A stretch of DNA of 64,000 nt from Bacillota bacterium. Lineage in GTDB: Bacteria; Bacillota; Clostridia; Lachnospirales; Lachnospiraceae. Below, piece after piece: positions 1-8,761 of the stretch. The DNA lies in NCBI GenBank assembly GCA_023386315.1, contig JAEWJZ010000001.1, positions 186,001 through 250,000 on the forward strand. Reading direction: 5' to 3'. The position numbers and the translations under genes were made by a program. Position 1 is the stretch's first letter. Each line of letters opens with the position of its first letter. A model generated the notes under the pieces. That model saw only the letters and a program-made list of their open reading frames with translations. It did no database searches and was not told the DNA's origin.

Positions 1-189
1 TTCCAGTGTATCCACGTAAAGTCCGCCGCCCCCGTCTGTTAAAGCAAAGGGAATGGGCAGATAGGTGGAAGCCCCCTGATTGGTAAAGGTTTCATATACG
101 TGGTTTTCCCGGGCAAGGCCCTCCTGATTCAATGCGTCAAACCGTTCTCCAAATCCGTAAACAGACTGACCGGCAAGTAAATATTTCAT
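1..189 (-). CDS. GH31 glycoside hydrolase, N-terminal fragment (3' end outside window)
   Basis: The first 63 codons are visible. They contain FGERFDALNQ, the signature of the N-terminal beta-sandwich of GH31 alpha-glucosidases and alpha-xylosidases, followed by a stretch ending GGGGLYVDTLE, which fits the same domain. The catalytic barrel lies outside the window, so substrate cannot be told. There is no signal peptide, so it should act in the cytoplasm. The start ATG shares ATGA with the stop of the upstream permease and has an AGGAGG site 8 bases before it. It is the last visible gene of the sugar operon and probably trims the imported oligosaccharide. Confidence 0.75.
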   Translation of the reverse strand, partial: MKYLLAGQSVYGFGERFDALNQEGLARENHVYETFTNQGASTYLPIPFALTDGGGGLYVDTLE

Positions 190-1010
190 CCTTTCACACC
201 TCCTACCTGTAATCCTGCTGCAAAATACTTTTGTGCAAAAGCATAAACCACCAGAATCGGAAGCATGGAAACCAAGGCTCCCGCCATGAGTAAGTTGTAT
301 TCACTTTTGTACTGTCCGTTTAAGGAGCTTAAAATAATTGGCAGGGTAAACTTTGTCTTTGTGGTCAGCATGACCAACGGCAAAAGATAGTCATTCCATG
401 CGTCCATAAAGCATATAATTGCCAAAGTGGCCAGACTGGACTTGCACATGGGGCAAATGATCCGTACAAAGACAGTAAAAACTCCCGCGCCGTCAATGGC
501 TGGCGCTTCTAAATAGACGTTAGGAATCGTCATCATGCGCTGGCGCAGCATAAACACGGCAAACACCTTGAACACGCTTGGCAGCACCAAAGCCCCCAGG
601 CTATCCACCAGTTTCAGCTCTCCCATCAGTAAGTAAAGGGGAATGAACAGCACCTGCGAAGGAATCATCATGGTTGCAAGGTAAAAAAGAAAAACAGCGT
701 TTTTCCCTCTAAAATCCAGTTTTGCAAAGGCAAAGGCAGCCATGGAAGAGCTTATAATCGTCACGACTACAGAGCTGATGGATACCACAAGGGAATTAAA
801 TATGGAAACGGTCATTCCCTCTTTGCTGAATAAATCCGAGAAATTCTTTAAAGTCGGATTTCGGGGTATCCACTGGATGGGAAGAGCCATGATCGCACCG
901 TAGTCCTTAAACGAAGTAGACAGCATCCAGAAAAATGGAAGCAAAGTCACAACCGATAGCAAAACAGCCGTTAAATGGTATAAGACTCCTGGTACCGCTT
1001 TACGTATCAT
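186..1010 (-). CDS. Carbohydrate ABC transporter permease, MalG type
   Basis: This is an inner-membrane subunit of a CUT1 sugar importer (274 residues). It has about six hydrophobic segments and a cytoplasmic EAA-loop variant, EAPAIDGAGVFTVF, which in this family docks on the shared ATPase. The longest open frame begins further upstream inside the preceding permease, but its first 55 residues are not permease-like. I start at the ATG giving MIRKAVPG, which overlaps the upstream permease gene by 11 bases and begins the expected first membrane helix. No ATPase gene is in view; CUT1 systems often share an MsmK/UgpC-type ATPase encoded elsewhere. Confidence 0.88.
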   Translation of the reverse strand: MIRKAVPGVLYHLTAVLLSVVTLLPFFWMLSTSFKDYGAIMALPIQWIPRNPTLKNFSDLFSKEGMTVSIFNSLVVSISSVVVTIISSSMAAFAFAKLDFRGKNAVFLFYLATMMIPSQVLFIPLYLLMGELKLVDSLGALVLPSVFKVFAVFMLRQRMMTIPNVYLEAPAIDGAGVFTVFVRIICPMCKSSLATLAIICFMDAWNDYLLPLVMLTTKTKFTLPIILSSLNGQYKSEYNLLMAGALVSMLPILVVYAFAQKYFAAGLQVGGVKG

Positions 1011-1917
1011 AATATACCCACTTTCTTTGCAGCACGTTCTGCAATGCGGTAAAGGCAAAAATAATAACAAACAACATCCAGGACCAGGCCGCTGCATAGC
1101 CCATTCGGCCAAACTTAAAGGCGTATTTGTAAATCCGCTCCACCATAACCATGGTGGCCCCATTGGGCCCTGCATCGCCGTTCTTGGTCATGACCATGAT
1201 CTGGGGGAAAAGCTGAAAGGCATTGATCAGGGACAGCATGATAACATAGAACAAAATCGGTGACAGCAGAGGCAGGGTAATGCATTTGAACTTATGGAAA
1301 TATCCCGCCCCGTCAATGTCAGCTGCCTCGTAGTACTCCGGATTTATAGCCAAAAGACCGCTAAGCAGAATCATTCCGTAAAATCCCATATCCTTCCATA
1401 CACTAGCCAGGACTATGGAAGGCATTGCCCATACCTCGCTTTGGAGCCATAAAGGTCCCTTAATCCCCAGGCTTGCAAGTACATTGTTGATTGGTCCGTA
1501 CTCCGGACTCAGCATCCATTTCCAGATCAGTGCTCCCGCCACCCAGCTGGTCAGCACCGGTATGTAATAAAGCATCCGGTAAACCGGGGCTATGCGGCTC
1601 TTCTGCTGAATGATCAGGGCAACCAATAAGGAAAACAGCAGAACCAGCGGAAGGTACAGCAGAATGAAATAGGCATTATGTTTCAAAACCGCCCAGAATT
1701 CAGAATCTTTGACAAGCTGGGAATAATTGGATACCCCTACGAACTTGTCGCCGACAAATTGGAAAAACCCGTGGAACAGCCTTACCCTGCTCATGCCCGA
1801 CCAATCGGTGAAGCTAAGCAGCAGCGAGGCAAAAATCGGAATCAGATTAAACAGTACAAGGCCGGCCAAACTGGGCAAAAGAAAGAGAAAGGCCTTTATC
1901 CCCTGTTTTTTATACAT
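1000..1917 (-). CDS. Carbohydrate ABC transporter permease, MalF type
   Basis: This is the partner membrane subunit of the same importer (305 residues). It has six predicted membrane helices and a canonical EAA loop (EAADIDGAGYFHKF) near residues 197-210. The N-terminus KKQGIKAFLFLLPSLAGL is typical of the MalF/UgpA group. The start has a GGAGG site 8 bases upstream and lies 31 bases after the binding-protein stop. The cargo is probably an alpha-linked gluco-oligosaccharide, judging from the GH65 and GH31 genes in the operon; that is inference. Confidence 0.9.
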   Translation of the reverse strand: MYKKQGIKAFLFLLPSLAGLVLFNLIPIFASLLLSFTDWSGMSRVRLFHGFFQFVGDKFVGVSNYSQLVKDSEFWAVLKHNAYFILLYLPLVLLFSLLVALIIQQKSRIAPVYRMLYYIPVLTSWVAGALIWKWMLSPEYGPINNVLASLGIKGPLWLQSEVWAMPSIVLASVWKDMGFYGMILLSGLLAINPEYYEAADIDGAGYFHKFKCITLPLLSPILFYVIMLSLINAFQLFPQIMVMTKNGDAGPNGATMVMVERIYKYAFKFGRMGYAAAWSWMLFVIIFAFTALQNVLQRKWVYYDT

Positions 1918-1948
1918 TTCAGTTCCCTCCTGTCAGGCACAATAAACG

Positions 1949-3223
1949 TCACTCCAAGTTGATCTTTTGTTCCAGCTCCGCCTGACACGCATCCAGTGCA
2001 TCTTTAGCGGAAACGTTCCCGGAAACGGCGTTGTTTAAGTGCTTTGTGATAATCTCCTGCATTTCAGACTGCTGTTTTACCACCGGAGGTGTTACCAGAT
2101 AGTCCAGAGATTTAAATACAGCTTCCCGATTCTCTGGCGGAGTGACTTTTAAATAGGAATCCAATACGTCTGAATAGGTAACAGGCGGCAGCTCCCAGCT
2201 TGAATCCACGCGGATCTGCGCAGCTTCCTTACTTCCTGACAGGAAAGCAGCCAAAGCGGCGGCGGCCTCAGGATTGGCGGTTTCTTTGTTTACCACGTAC
2301 GCATTTGAGAAAAAGTGAGTGGCTTTTGTCGTATTGCCCGGTTCCATTGCTACGTCCCAGGCAAAATTGCAATTATCCGCAAAGTCACCGAACGCCCAGA
2401 TTCCGGTTATAATCATACCAAGACGTCCTGATTTAAACAAATCCCAATCGCCCATACCGCCCATTTGTGCATCTGAGGGCATAATATTGCTGTCCTTCAC
2501 CCAACCGGACATAATTTCCAGTGTTTCCACATTTTGCGGTAAATTGACCGTAAATTTCTTGCCATCCTCGCTTAATAAGTTTCCGCCATTCTGCTTCACC
2601 CCTTTGTAAAATTCATGGAAGCTTATGGGACGGTACAAACCGTAGGTGTCCTGGGAAAGGGCGCGGACTTTCTTTGCAGCCTCTAACATCTCCGCCCAGG
2701 TCCAGTCATCGGTGGGATATGCAGCTCCTGCCTTGTCAAATAAGTCATTGTTGTAAATGAGCACCACGTTGGAGAAGGAATTTGGAATTCCAAGCTGCTT
2801 TCCCTTGTACTGAAAGGCTTTCAAAGCGGTTTGATTAAAGCCGGAAGAATCCCCCATTAAACCGCCCACGTCCAGAAGCACGTCTTCGGATGCATAGGCT
2901 ACGAAATTTTCAAAATTCAGTTCAAATACGTCCGCCGCACTGCCGCCGACGACCTTGGACTGCAGCTGAGTAAAATAGTCGTCATAGCCAAAGCTTTGCA
3001 GTTCCACCGTGACGTCCGGATGCTGCTCATTGAATTTTTCAATCATCTTTTTCAGTGCTTCCTCAGACTCACCGTTGCCGGAAAACTGATCCAGCCGGAT
3101 TGTAACGTTTTCTCCAGAAGCGGGCTTTTCTGCAGTATTGGAACTGCAACCGGAGAGCAACACTAATGCACATACCATTGCACTTACCCACCATATACAT
3201 CTTTTTGCTACCTTCATCATCAT
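1949..3223 (-). CDS. Extracellular sugar-binding lipoprotein of CUT1 ABC transporter
   Basis: Family 1 extracellular solute-binding protein (424 residues). The N-terminus is a lipoprotein signal with a hydrophobic stretch and lipobox LSGC at about residues 23-26, so it should be anchored outside the membrane by the cysteine. The body has the usual pattern: EEALKKMIEKFNEQHPDVTV, an FDKAGAAYPTDDWTW segment and a C-terminal helical part. Three ATGs lie in tandem; the first has GGAGG 6 bases upstream. It lies between lacI and the two permeases and delivers the sugar to them. Confidence 0.9.
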   Translation of the reverse strand: MMMKVAKRCIWWVSAMVCALVLLSGCSSNTAEKPASGENVTIRLDQFSGNGESEEALKKMIEKFNEQHPDVTVELQSFGYDDYFTQLQSKVVGGSAADVFELNFENFVAYASEDVLLDVGGLMGDSSGFNQTALKAFQYKGKQLGIPNSFSNVVLIYNNDLFDKAGAAYPTDDWTWAEMLEAAKKVRALSQDTYGLYRPISFHEFYKGVKQNGGNLLSEDGKKFTVNLPQNVETLEIMSGWVKDSNIMPSDAQMGGMGDWDLFKSGRLGMIITGIWAFGDFADNCNFAWDVAMEPGNTTKATHFFSNAYVVNKETANPEAAAALAAFLSGSKEAAQIRVDSSWELPPVTYSDVLDSYLKVTPPENREAVFKSLDYLVTPPVVKQQSEMQEIITKHLNNAVSGNVSAKDALDACQAELEQKINLE

Positions 3224-3275
3224 AAACTGCCTCCATAATAGAATGAATGGATATTGCTTCGTTTTCGAACAAGGA

Positions 3276-4280
3276 TCATCGCACCGATCCTCTTTCTACC
3301 AAAGTTAATGGAAATACCCTGTTTTGTAATGTGTGGTTCTCATTGATCAGAAGATTCACCGCTTCTGCGCCTTTTGCCGCCACATCCTGATGTATGGTGG
3401 TAAGAGGCGGATCACAGGCCTTGGAAAGGAGGGAATCGTCAAAACCTATGACGGAAATATCCTTTGGAACACTTACGCCCTTCTCTCGCAGTCCAATACA
3501 TAAACCAAGCGCCAGAATGTCCGCACAAACAAACACCCCCTCAGGCCGTTCGTCCAGTCCCGCCAGATATTCTCCCATCTTACAGCCGTATTCAAAGGAC
3601 ACCTCTCCCGACAGCAGCAGGGACTTATCTGCACTCATTCCGTACTCTTGCAGGGCCTTTTCATACCCTCTATAACGCAGGAAATTCACCCCACTGTCGT
3701 TAACATGCCCGGTCACGTGTGCAATTTTTCTAATTCCCTTTTCCAGCAGGTACTTCGTAGCCATGTACCCGCCCTGCAAATCGTCCACGCTGACCCTGTG
3801 GAAGCCGGATGCTTCGCAGTAACTGTCCACCAGTACCACAGGGATGTTTAAATTTTTCAATTGGCGGCATTCCTCGTCATCATTCATTCCCACTACGATC
3901 ACCCCATCTAATCCCCTGGTTCTGGCCACCTCCGCATAAGTCCGACCGGATTCAGCACCGGATATCATAATGTGATAACCGCTTTTACGGGCGGTATACT
4001 CTGCCGCCGACATGAAATCCCCGTAAAAGGGATTGGAAAACATTAATTCCTTTCCTGATTCCGTCTGGGGAATCAGCACTCCTAATAAGTTACTTTTGTT
4101 GTTCACCAGGGTCCGTGCCGCCAGATTGGGAATATATCCCAGTTCCCTTATGGCGTCGTTCACCCGCTTAATCGTTTCAGCGCTTAAGCTTTGGGAGGGC
4201 GTATTATTAATCACATAAGACACCGTTGCAATGGAAACCCCCGCCAATTCAGCCACATCCTTTAAACCGGGACGCTTCAT
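3276..4280 (-). CDS. LacI family transcriptional regulator
   Basis: Sugar-responsive repressor, 334 residues, full length for LacI/GalR. The DNA-binding head LKDVAELAGVSIATVSYVIN occupies residues 6-25, followed by the hinge helix (IRELGYIPNLAARTLV) and a periplasmic-binding-protein-like effector domain containing GVFVCADILALGL and ISVIGFDDS. It sits between GH65 and the binding protein, so it is transcribed in the operon it most likely controls. A CG-centred palindrome just downstream of the operon promoter (8291-8302) is a plausible operator. The start has a GGAAGGTGG site. Confidence 0.92.
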   Translation of the reverse strand: MKRPGLKDVAELAGVSIATVSYVINNTPSQSLSAETIKRVNDAIRELGYIPNLAARTLVNNKSNLLGVLIPQTESGKELMFSNPFYGDFMSAAEYTARKSGYHIMISGAESGRTYAEVARTRGLDGVIVVGMNDDEECRQLKNLNIPVVLVDSYCEASGFHRVSVDDLQGGYMATKYLLEKGIRKIAHVTGHVNDSGVNFLRYRGYEKALQEYGMSADKSLLLSGEVSFEYGCKMGEYLAGLDERPEGVFVCADILALGLCIGLREKGVSVPKDISVIGFDDSLLSKACDPPLTTIHQDVAAKGAEAVNLLINENHTLQNRVFPLTLVERGSVR

Positions 4281-4296
4281 AAAACCACCTTCCTTT

Positions 4297-6462
4297 TTAT
4301 CCCTTTTTCTTTTCTTCTGTTTCTATTCTTCCGCCTTTTTCGTCAATGACTGCCAGATACCGATTTCCTTTTATAAAAAAGTGAAACGATAAACGTTCCC
4401 AGTCCTTTGGAAGCCTGGGAGACAGCTTTGGCTTGCCGTCCTTTCCCAGCGACAGCCCCGCGAAACCAAAAACCAATGCCTGCCAGGTAGCGCCTACTGC
4501 TGCCAAATGAATGCCTTCCCGTCCTGTATTCTTCATCCGGTCTTCCAGATCCAGAAACAGGCTTTTGTCAAAATAATCACAAGACTTCTGCTCCAGGCCT
4601 AAATAAGCAGCCGCCCAGGCATGAATCCCAAAGCTTAAGCTGGAATCATGAAGTGTAAGCGGTTCGTAAAAGTCCCATATAGCCCTTTTCTGCCGTGCTG
4701 TAAACAATTCCGGCTTTAAGACCATGAGCAGTACCAAATCCGCCTGCTTTATTACCTGATACCTTTGGAGCCAGTCGAAATCGTACTGGTGGTAAGCTGC
4801 ACTTCCGTCCCCGGCCTTTTTCCCGGGAAATTCTTCCAGCCGGAGGAAATTGTCATCCTGTATGTATAAATACCTGTCAGAATCATATTCCACCTGGCTT
4901 TTTTCTATGATGTCCTGCCATTTTTTCATTTCCTCAGCGCCGGCTTCTGCTTCCTTTCTCTGGACCGCCTCCAATGCCAGCTTAAAATTATGGCGGGCAA
5001 GAAGTACTGTATATGCATTGTTTCCCGAGACGCCGCAGTATTCATCGGGGCCCTTAACAAAGAGCAGGTTATAAACGTCTTTTCTTTGGTCATAGGAAAA
5101 TCTTCCGGCCCAATACCTGGCGGTTTCCACATACAACTGTGCCGACCGGCGCATTAAAGTTTCATCTCCTGAAACCTCTAAGTAATTTTCAACAGCATAG
5201 GCCACGTCTGCGGTAATGTGAATCTCACAGCGCCCGATGTCCCAGCTTTGGCATTGTTCTATGCCGCCTATGGAGCACATCCATGGATATCTTGCTCCCG
5301 GCAGGTTCAGTGCCTTAGCGTTCTTCTTTGCATCCGGCAGGGTGTTTAGGCGAAACAGGATCAAATCTCTTGCAGCCTGCGGATCCGTGTACAGATAAAA
5401 CGGAAGCAGGAAAATATCCGTATCCCAGAAGCAGCAGCCCTTATACCGTCCATGGGTCAGACCCCTTGCACCAATACTGACTGTGGAATTGCCGTAAGGG
5501 CAATTCTGAATAAGCTGAAATATGTTGTACCGCAGAGCGGACTGAACAAAACTGCCGTTTCCTTTTTGGGTGACCTGTATATCAGCCTGCTCCCAGCGGG
5601 ATCTCCAGGCAACCTCGCTGTTCTTTAGCAACTCTTCAAAGGAATGGTTGATAACGTGGGGGTGTAAGTCCTGCCCAACTTTAGGAAGTGTCTGCGAATC
5701 CTCGGAAGCTGCTTCCGGATCTTTAATAACTGCTTCCGTATACAGTATCTTTTCGATCCTCACCATATCCCCTTCTGCTAGAGGAAAGTTCAGTTCTTTC
5801 GCAGGGCAGCCAGTCACCGAAGCGTCCTTAGCCGTGCCCTTGCTCTGAACCATGCGGGCAGTAATGGCTACCTGCAGGCGGCCGGATGCTTTGCTGTCAG
5901 CCTTTAAAAAACAGTAATTCTCTCCAGTCTCCGTTTCTGAAATAGAGAGCAGGGACACGGTATCCAAGTTTTCCTTGGTCTGGTCGTCATCTACAGGCAG
6001 GTTCACGGTATTACCGTCTATTCCCATGATAACTGTCACATCTCCGCTGTAGTTTAAGGCCGTAACCTCCAGAGAAAGAGCCGACACGTGTTTGTTATCC
6101 ATGCTGATAAAACGGGAAATGTTGATTTGTGTCTCTCTTCCTTCCTGATCTTTCCACACCGACCTTCTTTCAAAAAGGCCGTTATGCATATCCAGGGATT
6201 GGGAAAAGGATAAGTAATCCCCGGTTCCCAGGGAAAGCTGAAAGTGAAACAGATCCGGCAAATTCACCATATCCGTAACACCGGGACTGATATATTCAAA
6301 GCCACCTACCAGATAATTGCAACGCTCATGGGCTTTTGCTCCATCTATGTAAAAGGCACAGCGGGAACCCAGATAACCGTTTGCCTGGCTGAATATGCTT
6401 TCCAAAAGCTTTGGGTTCTCTCTTCCCTCACAGCTTATCTTCCATGGCTCATATTGAATCAT
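4297..6462 (-). CDS. GH65 family alpha-glucosyl disaccharide phosphorylase (or hydrolase)
   Basis: About 721 residues, the usual GH65 length. It has FWDTDIFLLP near residue 345, the barrel motif that contacts the non-reducing glucose, and GPDEY near 471-475, whose Glu is the family's general acid, followed by NNAYT. Most members phosphorolyse maltose, kojibiose, nigerose or trehalose to beta-glucose 1-phosphate; a few are hydrolases. Which bond is attacked cannot be read here. The open frame extends six codons upstream to a GTG, but GGGAGG lies inside that extension and is correctly placed for the ATG at 6462, which I use. It overlaps the upstream glycosidase by 14 bases. No beta-phosphoglucomutase is in the operon. 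Confidence 0.88.
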   Translation of the reverse strand: MIQYEPWKISCEGRENPKLLESIFSQANGYLGSRCAFYIDGAKAHERCNYLVGGFEYISPGVTDMVNLPDLFHFQLSLGTGDYLSFSQSLDMHNGLFERRSVWKDQEGRETQINISRFISMDNKHVSALSLEVTALNYSGDVTVIMGIDGNTVNLPVDDDQTKENLDTVSLLSISETETGENYCFLKADSKASGRLQVAITARMVQSKGTAKDASVTGCPAKELNFPLAEGDMVRIEKILYTEAVIKDPEAASEDSQTLPKVGQDLHPHVINHSFEELLKNSEVAWRSRWEQADIQVTQKGNGSFVQSALRYNIFQLIQNCPYGNSTVSIGARGLTHGRYKGCCFWDTDIFLLPFYLYTDPQAARDLILFRLNTLPDAKKNAKALNLPGARYPWMCSIGGIEQCQSWDIGRCEIHITADVAYAVENYLEVSGDETLMRRSAQLYVETARYWAGRFSYDQRKDVYNLLFVKGPDEYCGVSGNNAYTVLLARHNFKLALEAVQRKEAEAGAEEMKKWQDIIEKSQVEYDSDRYLYIQDDNFLRLEEFPGKKAGDGSAAYHQYDFDWLQRYQVIKQADLVLLMVLKPELFTARQKRAIWDFYEPLTLHDSSLSFGIHAWAAAYLGLEQKSCDYFDKSLFLDLEDRMKNTGREGIHLAAVGATWQALVFGFAGLSLGKDGKPKLSPRLPKDWERLSFHFFIKGNRYLAVIDEKGGRIETEEKKKG

Positions 6463-8266
6463 GTTCCACACCTCCCTCACTTAGCCCTTCCATTAAGCAA
6501 TAAGCCAAAAATCCGGCACAGGTTGCAAATGCTGCTCCCGTGGTGCATTCGCCGGTCATTTCATCCACACTTTCACAGGCAATTCCATTGTCCATGGAAA
6601 CCCTGCGCAGAAAATCTAAAGACGCTTCCTTCCTGCCGCTGATCAGCCCGTTGGAAACACTCAGTATCCAGGGATGGGGCGCATGGGGACAGCCAATATC
6701 AGAAAAAGGCTTTCCTGCAAAAGAATATGCATAATCCGGACTCCGCAGGATCTCAACTGTGTTCTGCCAAATGGGGTCTTCCCTGGTACAAAAGCCTAAA
6801 AAGGGCAAAAGTTCCAGGCTTCCCGGCGGTTCGTCATACACATCCCAGTTTCCTTTTTCATCAACGGACCAGACAAATATCCTTTTTCCCTGATACTCCT
6901 TAATGCAATGGGTGCAAATGGCATGAAACAAACCTGAAGCTTCCTCTTTCAGCCACTTAAGCGTTTCAGTAGACCATAAATTCCGGTACAGTTTTTCTAA
7001 ATCCCGCAGACAACGCCAGGTCAGAACATTGTCATATGTGCCATAGGGATAAACCCGCATATCGTCTGTTGGCTGTAAAAAGGTTTCATACAGATGAAGT
7101 GCTTCACTTCGCTTGGTCTTTAAAATCGATAGGATTTTTCTTACTCCTCGCTCAATGTGGCTTTCCTGCAAACAAGCAGTCTCTCCTGTAGCGTTAACAT
7201 AACGGCTAAGAGCCATTATGGGAGCGCACAGTTCATCCAGTTCAAAGCCCGGTTCCAGCACTGTCCCGTCTATGTAGCGGCTGTGAATGCCAATTTGTTT
7301 CATCTGACGGGTAAATACGTAATCCAGAAGTTCCTTTGCATACTGCGGATCTGCCTTCAGAATGGAAGGAAAGCTCCACAGCAGGCTGTCCCTATCCCAA
7401 TAAGCTGCGCTGACGTAATATCTGGGGCTTCTGGAAGTGACCATAACCACTTCCTCCGTATCCATGGTCATACCCGTGGCAAAAAAGAAATTGAAAAACA
7501 GGTTCCTGTTTAACAGGGAATCCACATCCGGCATGCCCACAGTTTTCCGCCGCTTACGAAGCCAGCACAGAGTTTCCTCATAAACCGCATCAAAACTCTG
7601 CCGCAAAAGCTCCTTAGCCGCCGTGGCCGCAGAAACCTCTTCAAAACCCACTCCCCAGAAAATGTCAAGCACCGCCGATTCACCGGATTTTAACCGGCAA
7701 TCATGGATCCCCTTGTAGGATATTTCCTCTCCCTGTTCAAATTCCCATTTCACAGGCAAAGCCGCCATGGGTGCAAATGCTATAACCGGCATTCCAATGG
7801 ATAAATCAAAGATCGGGCCGTCATTCCAGACGGAGCTATATATCGTTCTCTGCCCCACAACCGTCTTATCCTCATTGACACTGTGAGTCACTTTTGCCCA
7901 AGCCCCGCTGAAGCCACAGGAAATCTCCCGATCTTTGCCGGAATGATTCGTGATGGCCAAGCGTATGGCAAAGGCCTTCTGACCAATGGGAGTCAGAAAA
8001 ATTCCCTCGGTACAAATGCCATCCTTCTCCGATTCAAACCTGGGAATCCAGTCACATTCCCGCTTCCATTTCAAATCACAGAGCAAGTCTCCTTCCTCCG
8101 CCTGCACAAAGGGCCGCATAAGAGGTTTGCTTTCGCCGCCACAAAAAGCCAGCATCCCCTTGTAACCCATATGTAGCACCGTAAAACTTTCTATGGACGC
8201 TGTGGCCTGGTTCAAGGTCGGCAGGCTGACGAATTCGTTCCCCGTAGGTATATAGCAATCTTGCAT
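6449..8266 (-). CDS. Putative (alpha/alpha)6-barrel glycoside hydrolase, family unassigned
   Basis: 605 residues, first gene of the sugar operon. The N-terminal ~250 residues look like a beta-sandwich; the rest is helical and carries AAYWDRDSLLWSFPSIL and later ELDELCAPIMALSRYV, the style of six-hairpin glycosidases (GDE_C, GH15, GH125 and related clans). I cannot place it in one CAZy family by eye. The company of GH65 and GH31 suggests an alpha-glucoside substrate, and no signal peptide means cytoplasmic action. The open frame runs 35 codons further upstream, but GGGAGGTG sits 7 bases before the ATG at 8266, and the upstream promoter overlaps the extension, so the shorter start is right. Confidence 0.6.
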   Translation of the reverse strand: MQDCYIPTGNEFVSLPTLNQATASIESFTVLHMGYKGMLAFCGGESKPLMRPFVQAEEGDLLCDLKWKRECDWIPRFESEKDGICTEGIFLTPIGQKAFAIRLAITNHSGKDREISCGFSGAWAKVTHSVNEDKTVVGQRTIYSSVWNDGPIFDLSIGMPVIAFAPMAALPVKWEFEQGEEISYKGIHDCRLKSGESAVLDIFWGVGFEEVSAATAAKELLRQSFDAVYEETLCWLRKRRKTVGMPDVDSLLNRNLFFNFFFATGMTMDTEEVVMVTSRSPRYYVSAAYWDRDSLLWSFPSILKADPQYAKELLDYVFTRQMKQIGIHSRYIDGTVLEPGFELDELCAPIMALSRYVNATGETACLQESHIERGVRKILSILKTKRSEALHLYETFLQPTDDMRVYPYGTYDNVLTWRCLRDLEKLYRNLWSTETLKWLKEEASGLFHAICTHCIKEYQGKRIFVWSVDEKGNWDVYDEPPGSLELLPFLGFCTREDPIWQNTVEILRSPDYAYSFAGKPFSDIGCPHAPHPWILSVSNGLISGRKEASLDFLRRVSMDNGIACESVDEMTGECTTGAAFATCAGFLAYCLMEGLSEGGVEHDSI

Positions 8267-8290
8267 AAAAAACACCTCCCTTATTTCTGC

Positions 8291-8302
8291 TGAAACGTTT
8301 AA
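8291..8302. promoter_or_regulatory. Candidate LacI-family operator
   Basis: TGAAACGTTTAA contains the 8-bp palindrome AAACGTTT with the central CG typical of LacI/GalR and CcpA (cre) operators. It lies in the leader between the operon promoter (-10 at 8342-8347) and the first ATG at 8266, where a bound repressor would block transcription. Whether LacI (3276-4280) or CcpA binds is not decidable here. Confidence 0.5.
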
Positions 8303-8341
8303 GTAAACAGTAAAATACTTTTGTATTGCTATTGCATAGTA

Positions 8342-8371
8342 ATTATATACTGTGATTTCCTTTTTTGTCAA
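8342..8371 (-). promoter_or_regulatory. Sigma-A promoter of the sugar operon
   Basis: Reading the minus strand, TTGACA (8366-8371) and TATAAT (8342-8347) are both perfect, separated by 18 bases. It lies 76 bases upstream of the start of the first glycosidase gene. It should drive the whole GH-GH65-lacI-transport operon. Confidence 0.85.
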
Positions 8372-8640
8372 TGTTTTTTAGTGATTATTTTTCAATTAAT
8401 ACATTCCTGAATAGCAACATATTCTCTTACAAAGCATATTCTGCGTAATTCTATCCTTCAAGTTTTTGGACATATCCACTTCTCTGCCAGAAATGTGGCT
8501 CCTCTTTGTTGGTTTTATATATCTATCATAAAAACCGCACGTTTAGAACAAGATCGAACAGTCATGGGATTCGAATAGATCCATACTCGTGAGAATTCCT
8601 CTATCGTCAGATCATACATCCAAAACAACAGAGCAAAAGC
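8372..8640. other. Intergenic stretch without recognisable gene
   Basis: I see no convincing reading frame, RNA gene or ribosome site here. It is the left edge of the decayed island. A TTCGAATCCC-like string near 8567-8576 on the minus strand resembles a tRNA T-arm but has no matching cloverleaf. Confidence 0.5.
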
Positions 8641-8662
8641 TTATCCCCATTATTTTACATTC
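8641..8662. repeat. Short copy of internal subtilase-gene sequence
   Basis: These 22 bases match 13264-13285, inside the subtilase gene (codons for ECKIMGI), with one mismatch and in the same orientation. On the minus strand here the reading frame gives ECKIMGI too, then diverges and meets a stop. It abuts two other short copies of island sequences (8664-8705 and 8762-9012), so I read it as a remnant of a duplicated protease/regulator cassette rather than chance. Confidence 0.5.
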
Positions 8663-8663
8663 G

Positions 8664-8705
8664 CAGGGCATGTATTCTTCGGGTCCCAGTTACGTATTGG
8701 CATTG
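8664..8705. repeat. 42-bp direct repeat, copy 1
   Basis: This stretch matches 12488-12529 at 39 of 42 positions, same orientation. Its origin is unknown; neither copy sits in a convincing gene. It lies between the subtilase-like scrap and the broken GyrI-like copy. Confidence 0.8.
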
Positions 8706-8761
8706 TCCATTTGGTTGGTTGGGTACTCGGGAATTACAAACACATCGGCAGGCCACAGATG

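Noticed and set aside
186..1175. Extended 329-residue permease start
   Set aside because: The extra 55 residues overlap the upstream permease and are not permease-like; a later ATG fits the family.
8560..8590. tRNA-like T-arm string TTCGAATCCC on the minus strand
   Set aside because: No acceptor stem, D-arm or anticodon arm could be paired around it.
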